Position numbers and translations under genes: made by a program. Shown in pieces: positions 31,130 to 41,497 of a stretch of 64,000 nucleotides of DNA. The stretch lies in assembly GCA_047967505.1 (NCBI GenBank), contig CM106540.1, one strand, 5' to 3'. The stretch is from Dipteris shenzhenensis. Taxonomy: Eukaryota; Polypodiophyta; Polypodiopsida; Gleicheniales. Below the pieces are notes generated by a model. It was not told the DNA's origin. It saw nothing but the letters and a program-made list of their open reading frames with translations, and searched no databases. The first letter of the stretch is position 1; every line of letters starts with the position of its first letter.

Positions 31130-32719
31130 ATGGCATCATGTCGTACGTCCAATGAGTACAAAAACCCTTGTAGGAGGAGACATCATGATCTCTATTCTCC
31201 AGAGGACTTTGATCCCCCTCAGGCAACACCTCAGGGGGCTACCCCTATGACTCCTCTCAGACGTAGCACTATGACTACCCCTCAGGGAACTCCTTTGCTA
31301 GTAGCCCATGGCTTTGTTGGGATACTCGATGAGTTTGTGGCATAGATGAGTGATGCAGATGCACTGAGATTCTTCTCTCTGCTATCCCAGACGACCTCCC
31401 TAAATCCCTCTCCTACACCGATGGCTGGACCTACTGTCCAACTATGCCATCGAGCCCCTTGGACTGAGGGATCATCACCTAGGTGTACCCCATGCAAGGG
31501 AAGGAAGAGTAGGAGTGATCGCTTATGTTGTGCTAACTCGTGAGATGTAGATGAGTTAGCAAACTCACATCCAGGCTATAGGTCTCCACTTGGTCCTAAG
31601 ACCCAGTACCAATCAGGTCCCTTGCCCTCTCCTACTCCCACTAACACTCCTCGCTCCAGAAGCACTCACAATAACACCACCCGCTCTAACTCTACTACTA
31701 CCATGAGTCCTCCTTACCTGGTCGAGGACCTCTCCTATCAAATCACAGCTGGTGGAGAGATAATAGAAGATAGAAAGGGCAAAGCAGTGATGGACACTAT
31801 GAGGCAGTTGATGAGCTACCAGTTCAAGAGCGGGATAGCTACTGATTGGCAGTACCAAGATGACTCCAAGAAACAAGCAATCATCGATGAATTGAAAAGA
31901 CAATGTAACCCAAACTACCCAAATTGGGAGTTCAATGAGAATCACATGCGGGAGCGCATGGGTTTGGTCTTGAAGCATTGTAGGTTAACCTTGCATACAT
32001 CCATCACAAAGGGGAGGGCTAAACCCAGCTGGGTAGACAAAGCTTATTGTAAATTTTTCAAGAAGTAGAACAGGGAGCATCCCGAAATGTTTGAGAGTCA
32101 GAGGAGGGTTGCAAGGAGACAGTTGGACTCCGTAGGTACTTCGCACTTTGGTGTAGGTGGATGGTTGGCATTCAAGGCAACCGTGGTAAGTCTACTTCTT
32201 CTCATTTAATGTATTGTTCTATTTGTTTTACTACATATTGCATGCACTTTATCTAACTTTCGTAAATTGGACCACAACAAGCTGCGATGGGTCGCCTTCC
32301 TGCAGACTCAAAGATGAGAAAAGTTTTTCGCGTAGGAACAAGGCCGTGCTTTATTGAGCAAGAGGCAATGGGGGCGATGGTCGATTGGGCTGAGGTGGTT
32401 GCTTGGACGGTATAAGTCTACTCCTACTTATAAACTCACTTTTTAAGCTATTTTATTCTTTAAGTTCCAATCTAATTTTCAATTAATATGGTTTTACTCT
32501 TAGAGTGCAAGCTTGAATGTCCCATCAGCGGAGGTGAGCAGTGATGAGATGACGGATTAGGCTTACACAGCTTTGACGAGGGCCAAGGATCAGGTGCATC
32601 TAATGAGAGCCAGGGATCTTAGGCACAGCAGCTCACGAGGGCCAGGGATCACAGACGCAGTAGCTCACGCAGTCGAGCACGAGGACGATGATGAAGATGA
32701 CAATTCGGATGAGCAGTAG
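31130..32719 (+). pseudogene. CACTA-C TnpA-like gene
   Basis: Three likely exons: 31130-32185, 32282-32409 and 32504-32719, with gtaagt/ag junctions. Exon 1 has a Pro/Thr/Ser-rich N-terminus, then a conserved part (GKAVMDTMRQLMSYQFKSGI, WEFNENHMRERMGLVLKHCR) ending in TSHFGVGGWLAFKATV. Exon 2 begins AAMGRLPADSKMRKVFRVGT. The last exon is acidic. Exon layout, the S/T-x-HFG-x-G motif and MG-R/S-x-P across the same intron match the CACTA-A protein, so they are homologues of the Transposase_24 type. Stops at 31343-31345 and 32066-32068 and others show decay. Confidence 0.65.
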
Positions 32720-33045
32720 TAGTAGTAATAGTAGTAATAGTATTAGTAATAGTTTGCATATACTTTGCCACGTATATGATTTTGTATATCGGCTCTTTTG
32801 AGCGATTTTGTTTCACCCTTTTCGCAAGGGTAATTTTGTAACAAACAATGTTATATGTCTTTGACATGTATATGCTTTTGTCGCTTAGTTCATTTGAGCC
32901 ATTTTGTATCACCCTTTCCACAAGGAAAATTTTGTTAAAAAAAAAATATTCTTTTGTAATTACTTAATAAAAAACATTAGTGGGGCCAAAAAGGGCTTAC
33001 TGTGGCCCTATTTAGCCCCACTAATGTTTTTTTTAAGCTTCTATC
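32720..33045. other. 3' flank of the CACTA-C gene with a long inverted repeat
   Basis: AT-rich. aaaaaacattagtggggc (32969-32986) is the exact reverse complement of 33014-33031. Between the arms, agggc and gccct also pair. The region holds no gene. Confidence 0.8.
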
Positions 33046-33140
33046 AATCGTCGCTATATAGCGACATTTATAGGTGTCGCTATATAGCGACGATTAACAG
33101 AGTCACTATATAGCGACATTTACCAGCATTGCTATATAGA
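33046..33140. repeat. Palindromic subterminal repeats, right
   Basis: Four copies of gtcgctatatagcgac or near variants in 95 bases, directly inside the CACTA terminus at 33227. Confidence 0.88.
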
Positions 33141-33227
33141 AATGCTTAAATAGTGACCATTCTTTTCCGATGCTTATCGTGACAAAAATAGCGAACTTTA
33201 CGCCCATCTAAAAAAAACTTTTTAGTG

Positions 33228-33590
33228 TAAAAAAGGTTGGCATTTTCATCGAAAAAGGACCTATACCTTGTAGTGCTTTGCCAAAAATTTATGGAGTCAA
33301 TAGTTACAAAGCCACTTGTTTGGCATTTGATTGTTGCATTAGGGCCTCTTTCCACCACGTACTTATAACACTTGACATCCAAAACATACACAAAGAAGCA
33401 TCGAAAGTCAAGCTTAATAATATCTTGGATTATGCCACAATAATCATCCATGGCTCCATTGGCTCCCTCAAAGCTAGCAATGATGCCACAATCTTGTCTG
33501 TTTCTCTTATCATCAATCCGTTGTGTCCAAAAATTCTTGCTCTCACATCATATAGCATTGAACATAGTACACTACACCAAGACAAAATCA
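33228..33590 (-). pseudogene. CACTA transposase DUF4216 exon, truncated
   Basis: The minus strand reads DDYCGIIQDIIKLDFRCFFV and VTIDSINFWQSTTRYRSFF, very similar to the CACTA-A exon at 11208-11544. It is cut at 33227 by the CACTA-C terminus and ends at about 33590 inside what is an intron in CACTA-A, where copia sequence begins. It may be the displaced C-terminal part of CACTA-B. Confidence 0.75.
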
Positions 33591-33730
33591 ATTGCTAGGT
33601 GATCTATTGATCACATGCACTGCAGTCTTCATTGCCTCAGCCCAAAAACCACCAGAAAGACTTGCATTGGAAAGCATGAATTGCAATCTCCTCTTCATCT
33701 AAATTTTTATGGATTCATGTAGCTAAAGAA
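33591..33730 (-). pseudogene. Copia integrase fragment (possible other half of Copia-1)
   Basis: The minus strand reads MLSNASLSGGFWAEAMKTAV then HVINRSPS, the conserved region just before the point where Copia-1 resumes at 1065 (LDGGIPKQAW). The orientation is the same. Beyond about 33730 the copia reading is no longer clear. Confidence 0.7.
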
Positions 33731-33929
33731 GTTTGCTCTTTGTGATTGAGCCTCTTATTGCTCCATGTGGGAACATGAAAGCATGATATGCCAATGTGTT
33801 AAATCCAAGGGAACACAAATATTGAGTGCAAGATAGGTTTTTTTTTTTACGTTTTTTTTCCAAAAAGTTCTTTTAAGTCATACTTAATTCCATAAATTAA
33901 TTCTTTAAAAACATTATTTCTTATCAGGT

Positions 33930-35150
33930 TTAAGAAAACCTAAAAGCCTCCTACCTTTGATAAAGGACTTTACAAATCCCTTATGGATATGATCAAATCC
34001 TGTAAGGGACATGTGAACGTCTCTATGGGGCTTCAAATCCCTTGTGGGACATGGATCAAATCTCATAAGGGACCTCAAAATTCCTATGTGGGACTTCAAA
34101 TCCCATGAGGGATCCCGAACTCCTATATGAAACTTTAAATCCCTTGTACAACATGGATCACATCTCATATGAGAATCCAAAACTCCTATGTGGGACTTGA
34201 AATACCATAAGGTACCCTATAGGCTAGAACTCCTATGTGGGACTTCAAATTCCATAAGGAACCTCCAAACACCTATATGGGACTTGAAATGTCATGTTTG
34301 GATATTCAAATATTGCATGTGGGATATTGATTCTCTCCCAAAGTAGACTTCTAAACTTGTACGTGGGACTTTAAATATGATGTTTAGGAATTCAAAAATT
34401 CCATGTGGGATATTGATCCACTCTTATACAAGAGTACCAAACTCATATAAGGGACTTTAAATATCACGTTCAACAAGATTCCAAATAACTTTAAATATCC
34501 TATTTGGAAATTCAAATATTCCATGTGGGATATTGATTCATTCCCAAAGTGGACTTCTAAAGTTGTATGTGGGACTTTAAATTGATGTTTTAAGACTTCA
34601 AAGATTCTATGTGGGAAACTGATCCACTCCTATATGGGAGTACCAAAGAACTCATATGTGGGACTTCAAATGTCATGTTCAAAAAGATTTCAAATACTCA
34701 TTTAATCCATCAAGGGCTATTGGTTAAAGATTTAATATTCACATGGGCTATTGGTTAAAGGCTTTGAATATTCACACAGGATATTGATTCAAATGTCATG
34801 TTCAAGGGTTCAAATACTCAGGCGAGATATATATTCAAATGTCATGTTTAAGACTTCAAATATTCACGTGGGGTATTAATTTAAATGTCATGTTTAAGAC
34901 ATCATATATGGGGAATTCAAATTTCATGTTCAAGATCTCAAATATTCATGAGAGATATTGATTCAAATGTCATGTTGAAGACTTCAAGTGGTCAAATGGG
35001 ATTTTTATTTAAATCCATCAAGGGCTATTAGCTTATTCCATAAGGGAGTCTAACTACCATGCAAGAGAGGACACTAAATGGAGGAAATCCCATGAGCAAA
35101 CTTGAAATCCCATGAGGGAACTTGAAGTCCCATATGGAAGCTAAAAATGC
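33930..35150. repeat. Degenerate short tandem repeats (TGTGGGACTTCAAATCC type)
   Basis: About thirty diverged units of 30-40 bases built from tgtgggacttcaaatcc, cataagggacc and aaactcctatg. Later units change to ttcaaatgtcatgttcaag and gggatattgattcaaa. No gene is seen. Confidence 0.85.
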
Positions 35151-35159
35151 CTAAAGAAG

Positions 35160-35763
35160 AATATGGATAGGATATATTATTTAATGAGTTTTTTATATTG
35201 GTCCAAGGCTTTATATATATTTATTTATTTATTTATTTATTTATCCCCTTTAAAATCTTTTCCATACTTGCAATATTCTAAAGAACATAAGTATACAAAT
35301 TAATGTCACCAAGCTAAAGTATTAAAAAGTCTAAGACTTAAGAGCTTGTGAATTGATTCAATATTTCAAATAAATCCTTCTATTTGGTTAACCATAGTAG
35401 TTGTTTTTTTTCTAAGTTAGTATATGAAGGATTGGTTCTTATTAAAAATGATAAATCCCATCAACAAGCTCATGCATTAATATTTAGCAATTCTTGGATA
35501 CTAGAAACTTATATTCTCATAATATATAGCAATGCTTGGATACTAGAAACCTATATAGCAATGCTCCACTAGGATCTTACTTACTCTACTAACACTAATG
35601 CCACTAGGATCTTACGTCAAGCCCTACTAACATCTTCTTACTAATAACTTACTAGCAATGCAGTTAGGGAAGGGTCTAACAAGTACACAAAAGCAATGTA
35701 TCTTCACTGGCAACACTTCAACAACCATGAGCTTTGCATGATCCATGGGACTGGATCGAGAAC
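35160..35763. other. AT-rich interval without recognisable genes
   Basis: Contains a (TTTA)n run at about 35213-35245 and a local duplication of ttggatactagaaac (near 35495 and 35535). Only small open frames are present. It may be interior sequence of the LTR element ending at 36249. Confidence 0.5.
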
Positions 35764-36249
35764 AGGATGGGGGGCATGTTAACCGATTTGGTTAACAGTA
35801 TGTCTTTGGCAAATATATGCGAAAATACTTGTAATATGTCATGACTTTTAGGAAAAGACATTTATCATTGAATAGATGAGCCATGTAACTTGTTCCCTTC
35901 ACTAAGAGTAGCATGAATAGAGTCATTGGGTCACATTGCCTAAAGAGTGAGAGTCATTGAGTCATATTGGCCTAAAGAGTGAAAATAGGGACTCCTCGAA
36001 AGTTAGGTCAGAATTAGGGTTTGGACAAGGGTCATGTATAAAAGCCAACATTTTGGCTTGCAAGCTCATTATGCATTATGGAGAATACAAGATCTCTTAT
36101 TTTCAAAATTTGGTGTCTTGTTTCTGCTCTCTTTTGTTGCTTCCATACCTATGTTCCCTTTCCCATTCACCAGGCTCACACTCTCCCCTCTCCTTCTCTC
36201 TTCCCCATGTTCTTCTCCTATAGAGCAACTCGTGAGATGTAGTTAGGCA
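35764..36249 (+). repeat. Polypurine tract and LTR of an unassigned element
   Basis: aggatggggggca is followed by tgttaaccgatttggttaac (LTR start at 35777) and a TATA-like tataaaagcc near 36040. The end is near ttaggca (36249). Only one LTR is seen; the partner and coding region are absent. Confidence 0.6.
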
Positions 36250-36250
36250 G

Positions 36251-36297
<47 letters not shown>

Positions 36298-36319
36298 CAT
36301 GTATATATATATATACATG

Positions 36320-36351
<32 letters not shown>

Positions 36352-36495
36352 CATGTATATATATATATATGTATATATACATGTATATATACATACATAC
36401 ATACATATATATATACATACATACATACATATATATATACATACATACATACATATATATATATATATACATACATACATACATACATATATATA

Positions 36496-36531
<36 letters not shown>

Positions 36532-36562
36532 TACATACATACATACATACATATATATATAT

Positions 36563-36625
<63 letters not shown>

Positions 36626-36686
36626 TATACATACATACATATATATATATATACATACATACATACATATGTATATATATGTATAT

Positions 36687-36744
<58 letters not shown>

Positions 36745-36890
36745 GTATATATATGTATATATACACATACATACATACATATATATATATATATGTATGT
36801 ATGTATATATATATATATATATATACATATATATGTATGTATATATATATATATATATATATACATATATATGTATGTATGTATATACAT

Positions 36891-36933
<43 letters not shown>

Positions 36934-36940
36934 ATACACA
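36250..36940. repeat. Compound microsatellite (TA)n / (TACA)n / (CA)n
   Basis: About 690 bases of ta, taca and tgta dinucleotide and tetranucleotide runs ending in a (CA) run. All Tyr/Ile/Cys open frames here are artefacts. Confidence 0.97.
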
Positions 36941-36944
36941 CTGA

Positions 36945-39623
36945 TTAATGACAAATTCTTCATATGGAGGGAAAGGCTTGGTTAGCTAGGGTGAAGTGGA
37001 AACGCTCAATGCACTAAAAGGTGGCATCAATCTGAAGAGGGGTCATAGCAAAATCTGCCTGTACTATTTGATGGGGGACTAAGGGCTTACTACGAATCAT
37101 CCTAGATCCCATGATTATTTGTAGCTGCTCAAATCTCTTTCACTCTACTGCTGCTGAAATATCACCCCTCTAGAACGGTGCTTCATACATGGCAGTTGGT
37201 CTCACTAGGGTATCGAAAAGGCAGCACTTCATCGGTGGGTCTTGGAAGTGTGCCTAGAAACACTGTCACTCTAGCCAGGCTAGAGCGCCATATCCTCATG
37301 CGAGGCGTGCTCGGGTTGCATGGATCATCGTGAAAGCTGGCCAAGTGAAAACTACACCCAAGTATGTGTAGGGGTGCACAATCTCTACTAGGTGGCTAAC
37401 CTCAGTAAGTGAAGCTATGTCGATGGAGCATTGGGTATGAGGTGTTGAAGATCATAACCTTGGTCTTCCCAAGGTTAACTGTCAGATCTCTCTCTGTGCA
37501 GAACTTCTTGAGGGCCTCCACATATCTCTGTAAACCCTCTATTGAGGATGATAAGAGGACTATGTCATCCACATATAGTAGTATCAGTACCAACAAATCA
37601 TCCAGCGGTGACCCCTTGCCTCCCAAGCGGTCTATGAAGGATGTGATCTCATCAATGTAGAGGCTGAAGAGAGTCAGTGAGAGGGGGCATCCTTGTTTCA
37701 CCCCAATCGTTCTCTCCACCTAGCCTGATAGGCCTCCTAGGGTGCAAACTTGTCCTCTGATGGACTCATATAGGCTCATCACCCCCCAAATCAGAACCTC
37801 TAAGATTTGCATCTCCTGGAGTCTCCTGATCATGCGGGATAGTGGGATAGTATTGAAAGCCTTCCGAAAGTCTACAAAGTAGGCATAAACTTTCTTATGC
37901 CTCGACCTCGCCTCCTCAATAATAGCCCTCAATGTGAAGATGTGGTCTAGGGTGGAATGTTGTCTCCGAAATCCTGCTTGTCCTAGGGCACACTGCCCAT
38001 GTGCCTTTGTGTGACTGCTGATCTCTCTCTTTAGTACAGATCCATAGATCTTGGCCAGAGTGTGGCCAATCATGAGAGTGCGGCAATTCCCAGTGTCCAT
38101 GGGGTCACCGGCCTTGTGTATTGGGATGATGGTGGTAGTGCTCGAGGGTGGAAAGTCATGGCATATGGCCTGGTTGAAAATCTGTGCTAGGATCGGGGCC
38201 AAACCCTCGTGCTCATGTGCGAAATGCTCCGTCCGTAGCCCCTCATGATTTTGTGCTCTCTGGTTATGTAGCTAACGGAGTGCCGCTTGCACATTCTGTG
38301 CAGTGAACAAGTGACAAGTGACAAGTGGTGGGTCTAGACATAGTGAACATATCAAGTGGCGCCTACATCGGAACATCATAGAGAGAGCATGCGTATGTGT
38401 GCCAAACACCCGAGTATGTGATGGGGATAGGCAGCTTGCTCTCTGATAGGAGCTTCCATCCAATAGTAGGATCCCCTCCTCTAAACGAGCTAATCACATC
38501 GTCCATCCTATGGGTGAGGAAAGCCCGCCGCTTGCAGCATGTTAGCCATCGTGAGATCCTCTATGCCTCAGGTGGTGTCAAGTGGCCAAGGGCTTGCTCA
38601 CGTGTGAGGTGATCTCTGCACTCATCATCATACCAGGGGTTCTGAGGCATCTTTTCTACTGAAATGTGCCCAGGCCGAGTCGTAAGGAAAGATCTGATAG
38701 CTGCGTCTATGACCATGGCAAGGGTGTCTGATGCATGGGTGAGGTCTACCTCGTCCCCAAGTAGTAAACCTGGGAGCTCCTATGCCAAATGGCTCATGTA
38801 AATGGGGTCAAGGGTCTGGTCAAAGTGGACCTGTACACAAGTGGGAGTGGGGGGCCCTCTCCATGTGACTGGCATAGTGGTGGAGATACTAAAAGATAGG
38901 TATGAGTGGTCAGGGGAGGGGGCACAACGAAGTCGTGTACCCGTGAGGTGAAGGATAGGGGACCGAGTATATAATCCACTGTACTAGTACCTTCGCCATG
39001 TGGGAAACAAGTGAACCCACTAGATAATGGCCATCTCTGTAGGACATTATATATGATTAGGTCATGGATAGCCCCCAAGTCAAGTAGATGCTGACCGTAT
39101 CCCATCATGTCCGTTGAGTGTCTCACTGTCCCAAGCTTTGCAATGTCTAATTCTGGTACTATGAGAGAGTCTAATGTAAAGTCAAGTAGGCCCACTTGCC
39201 TATCATCTCATGTGGGCTGTGTCCCTTCATAGTGACTGCGTGTGCATAAGGTGATGTATCTGGGGGAAAGTAGCACACTACGATGTAGATTGGTTGGGCA
39301 TCAGGTATCTGGACATGGACCCACATATGTCGTGTGTGTTCCTCTCCCTAGACGACTGAAATGAGGGGTCTCAAATGTGATCTGAAGAGGATGGCCACTC
39401 CTCCACAGCCACGCACTCCATTGTCTCCCCTCATTTCCTTCTGGTGGGCTAACTCCCATGTATATCCTACCACAGTGGGCAGTCCTCTCTCTGGACTCTC
39501 ATGTGTCTCGGTGTAAAAGATCATGTCTCTCCCAGTGTATGTCTCCAAGAATCGTCGCGGGTCAGATCAGAGTGTGCCATTACAGTTCCACACTGCCATC
39601 TTGAGTTCATTATGTGCATTCAT
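36945..39623 (-). pseudogene. LINE-1 ORF2: endonuclease and reverse transcriptase
   Basis: Starts at MNAHNELKMAVWNCNGTL (39623). The APE-type endonuclease (FYTETHESPERGLP, CGGVAILFRSHLRPL, FTCFPHGEGTSTVDYILGPL) covers 39548-38800. A linker follows. RT motifs then appear: PIHKAGDPMDTGNCR, LGQAGFRRQHSTLDHIFTLR, VYAYFVDFRKAFNTI, VKQGCPLSLTLFSLYIDEI and LILLYVDDIVLLSSS, followed by VNLGKTKVMIFN (38200-37400). The end near 36945 runs straight into the microsatellite, so the 3' end with the Cys-rich domain is missing. Several stops and shifts mark it as dead. This is a plant non-LTR retrotransposon. Confidence 0.88.
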
Positions 39624-39649
39624 CCCATTGGTCCAACACCATCATAATT

Positions 39650-40640
39650 CCCCATCTTCCTTCTCTTCCCTGGCTGGTCTCTCGTGGATAATGACTTTAT
39701 CATCTCTATATATAGCTCATTTTCTTGCCTCCCTTGCTGCCATTACCCGTACCATTCCCTCCCTTCTGTGCTCCTATTGTAGGAGGGTTAGATCATCATC
39801 CAAATATATCCTGGTCCCTTTCAATGCTGCTCTCATGCTCATAATGGTGGAACTATCCATGGCATTTTGGAATTTCAGTACTAAGGGTCTCATTGGTGTT
39901 TCAGCTTTACCTATTCTCCAGGCTGTCTCGCATGTGAGATTAACCCCCATTTTAGTGAACAAAACTTGGGCATCTGCCATAGGGGTATCTCCCACCATCA
40001 AGCCCCTCACAAGCACATTCAAGACCTTGCTGGATCTCCTTTTCTCTTCCTCTAGGGTCTCGGAGATAAACTTCTTCTTGGGTGCAACTGATCCCTTTTT
40101 AACCACTACTGTCCATTCAAGCATTTCTTCTTTCCCTTTGAGTTGTTGTGTGCTCTCAGCATGTTTCCCAATCATCGTGGCTTGCATGACCGCCATTTCT
40201 TTTTGAGAGCTGCACTCTCTGTTCTGAGTATTTCCATGGCTTTACAACTCCCCTCTGAAGGCATTTGCATATCCTTCATTTGCTGTAGACACCCAGTGAA
40301 TGCATCTTGTCTTGGAGCTTTACCTTCTCATTAATCCATTCTATTTTTTCTTGTTCCCAGTCCTCTTTCTTAGCCTTTTCTTTCCTCCATTCTTCTTGTA
40401 TTTCCCTCCCTGTTTTTTAAACTCAGCAAGGGTCTTGTCAACATGGGATTTTTTAGCTAATAAGGCCACATTTGTAGCCTCTAGGCTCTTTATTTTTTCA
40501 ATTAGCACGAGACATATTTTCTTGAGGCATGTGAGCACTTTAGTGGTATCTTTGTGGGCTGTCCCATTTGAGAGGGCTGTTAGAGTAGATTCCAAGGCTT
40601 GTTTTCCCCAAATGTCCTCCACACACCCTCGTGTAGGCAT
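39650..40640 (-). pseudogene. LINE-1 ORF1 (coiled-coil plus RNA-binding protein)
   Basis: The upstream part (40640-40341) is helical and basic (VLIEKIKSLEATNVALLAKK, KKNGGKKRLRKRTGNKKK). After a frame break, 40196-39660 has SSKVLNVLVRGLMVGDTP, RIGKAETPMRPLVLKFQNAM and GTRIYLDDDLTLLQ, resembling the RNA-binding part of LINE ORF1 proteins. It lies directly 5' of ORF2 on the same strand. Confidence 0.7.
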
Positions 40641-41225
40641 AGTGCAAAATAAATTTGAAGTAAAAAACCCTTGTGGAGAAATATTGATCTTACATTCTTG
40701 CATAGGATCCCTCCCCTTTTCCCCTTGATTGCGGGCCTTTCTTGATCTTGGTGTGTTGTAGGTCGCCTGTAGCTGATGCGGAGCTGTGGAACTAGGCCAT
40801 GAGGGCCTGTTGGAGCCTCGAGTGGGGCCAATGGATTGCAGGGATACCCAGTACCAGCCTAAGGTTAGTAGCAGGCTTAAGGGCAGCTGAGCAGTAGGCG
40901 CATCTGCTTGCCATTGCTGGGACAGCTGGCGCAGCTGCTCATGGCCTAAGGCAGCATGTATGGCCAAGCCTAGAGGCCTGCGGTAGGCTGAGTCTTGCCC
41001 ACATGAATAGTAGGTTGTAGTAGTAGCGATAGCAGAGGAGGTGATGGGCAGAAGAGGATGGCAGATGGGAGGTGATAGGCAGTAGAGGAGATGCGACAAT
41101 AGGGGGGTTGGCGCGATAGCAGAGAGAGGGCTGAGGGAGAGGGAGGGGCTAGGGAGGCGGAGAGGCTAGGGAGGCGGAGGGGTTGAGAGGCTAGGGGCGG
41201 AGGGGTTGAGAGGCTAGGGGCGGAG
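40641..41225. other. LINE-1 5' region
   Basis: G/A-rich, with short duplications (gaggcggagaggctaggg, 41155-41220). The minus-strand open frame that runs into ORF1 extends here but is not recognised. Confidence 0.4.
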
Positions 41226-41242
41226 ATATATATATATATATG

Positions 41243-41298
<56 letters not shown>

Positions 41299-41436
41299 AG
41301 AATGAACTGGAAAACATAGAAGACAAGAGAGATGCTGAGATAGAGAGGGGGAGGCCGAGAGAGAAGGGGAGAAGAGGGGAGAATGAGAGATAGGCAGCGA
41401 GAAGAGGCCAGAATTTTCACATGCAAGAGATTGGAC

Positions 41437-41495
<59 letters not shown>
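41226..41495. repeat. (TA)n and (GA)n microsatellites
   Basis: TA run at 41226-41253, GA runs at 41254-41292 and about 41438-41495, with GA-rich sequence between. Confidence 0.95.

Positions 41496-41497
<2 letters not shown>

Larger units (their letters stand above)
20105..33227 (+). mobile_element. CACTA-C: CACTA-type element with palindromic subterminal repeats, split by Copia-2
   Basis: The right end is a canonical CACTA terminus: ctaaaaaaaactttttagtg ends at 33227 and interrupts a DUF4216 coding exon whose reading resumes at 33228. Matching palindromic repeats lie at 20140-20290 and 33046-33140, close to each end. A TnpA-like gene (31130-32719) lies inside; no tnp2 gene was found inside, so it may be non-autonomous. 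The left terminus is not resolved; the start given is the edge of the repeat cluster. Copia-2 was inserted in a low-complexity array in its leader. Confidence 0.6.

Noticed and set aside
33930-35150. Regularly repeated short units as a CRISPR array
   Set aside because: Units are diverged, have no constant spacer length, and the window is plant nuclear DNA.
36243-36985. Very long open frames of Tyr/Ile/Cys/Val on both strands (up to 286 codons)
   Set aside because: They are translations of the TA/TACA/CA microsatellite and have no protein character.
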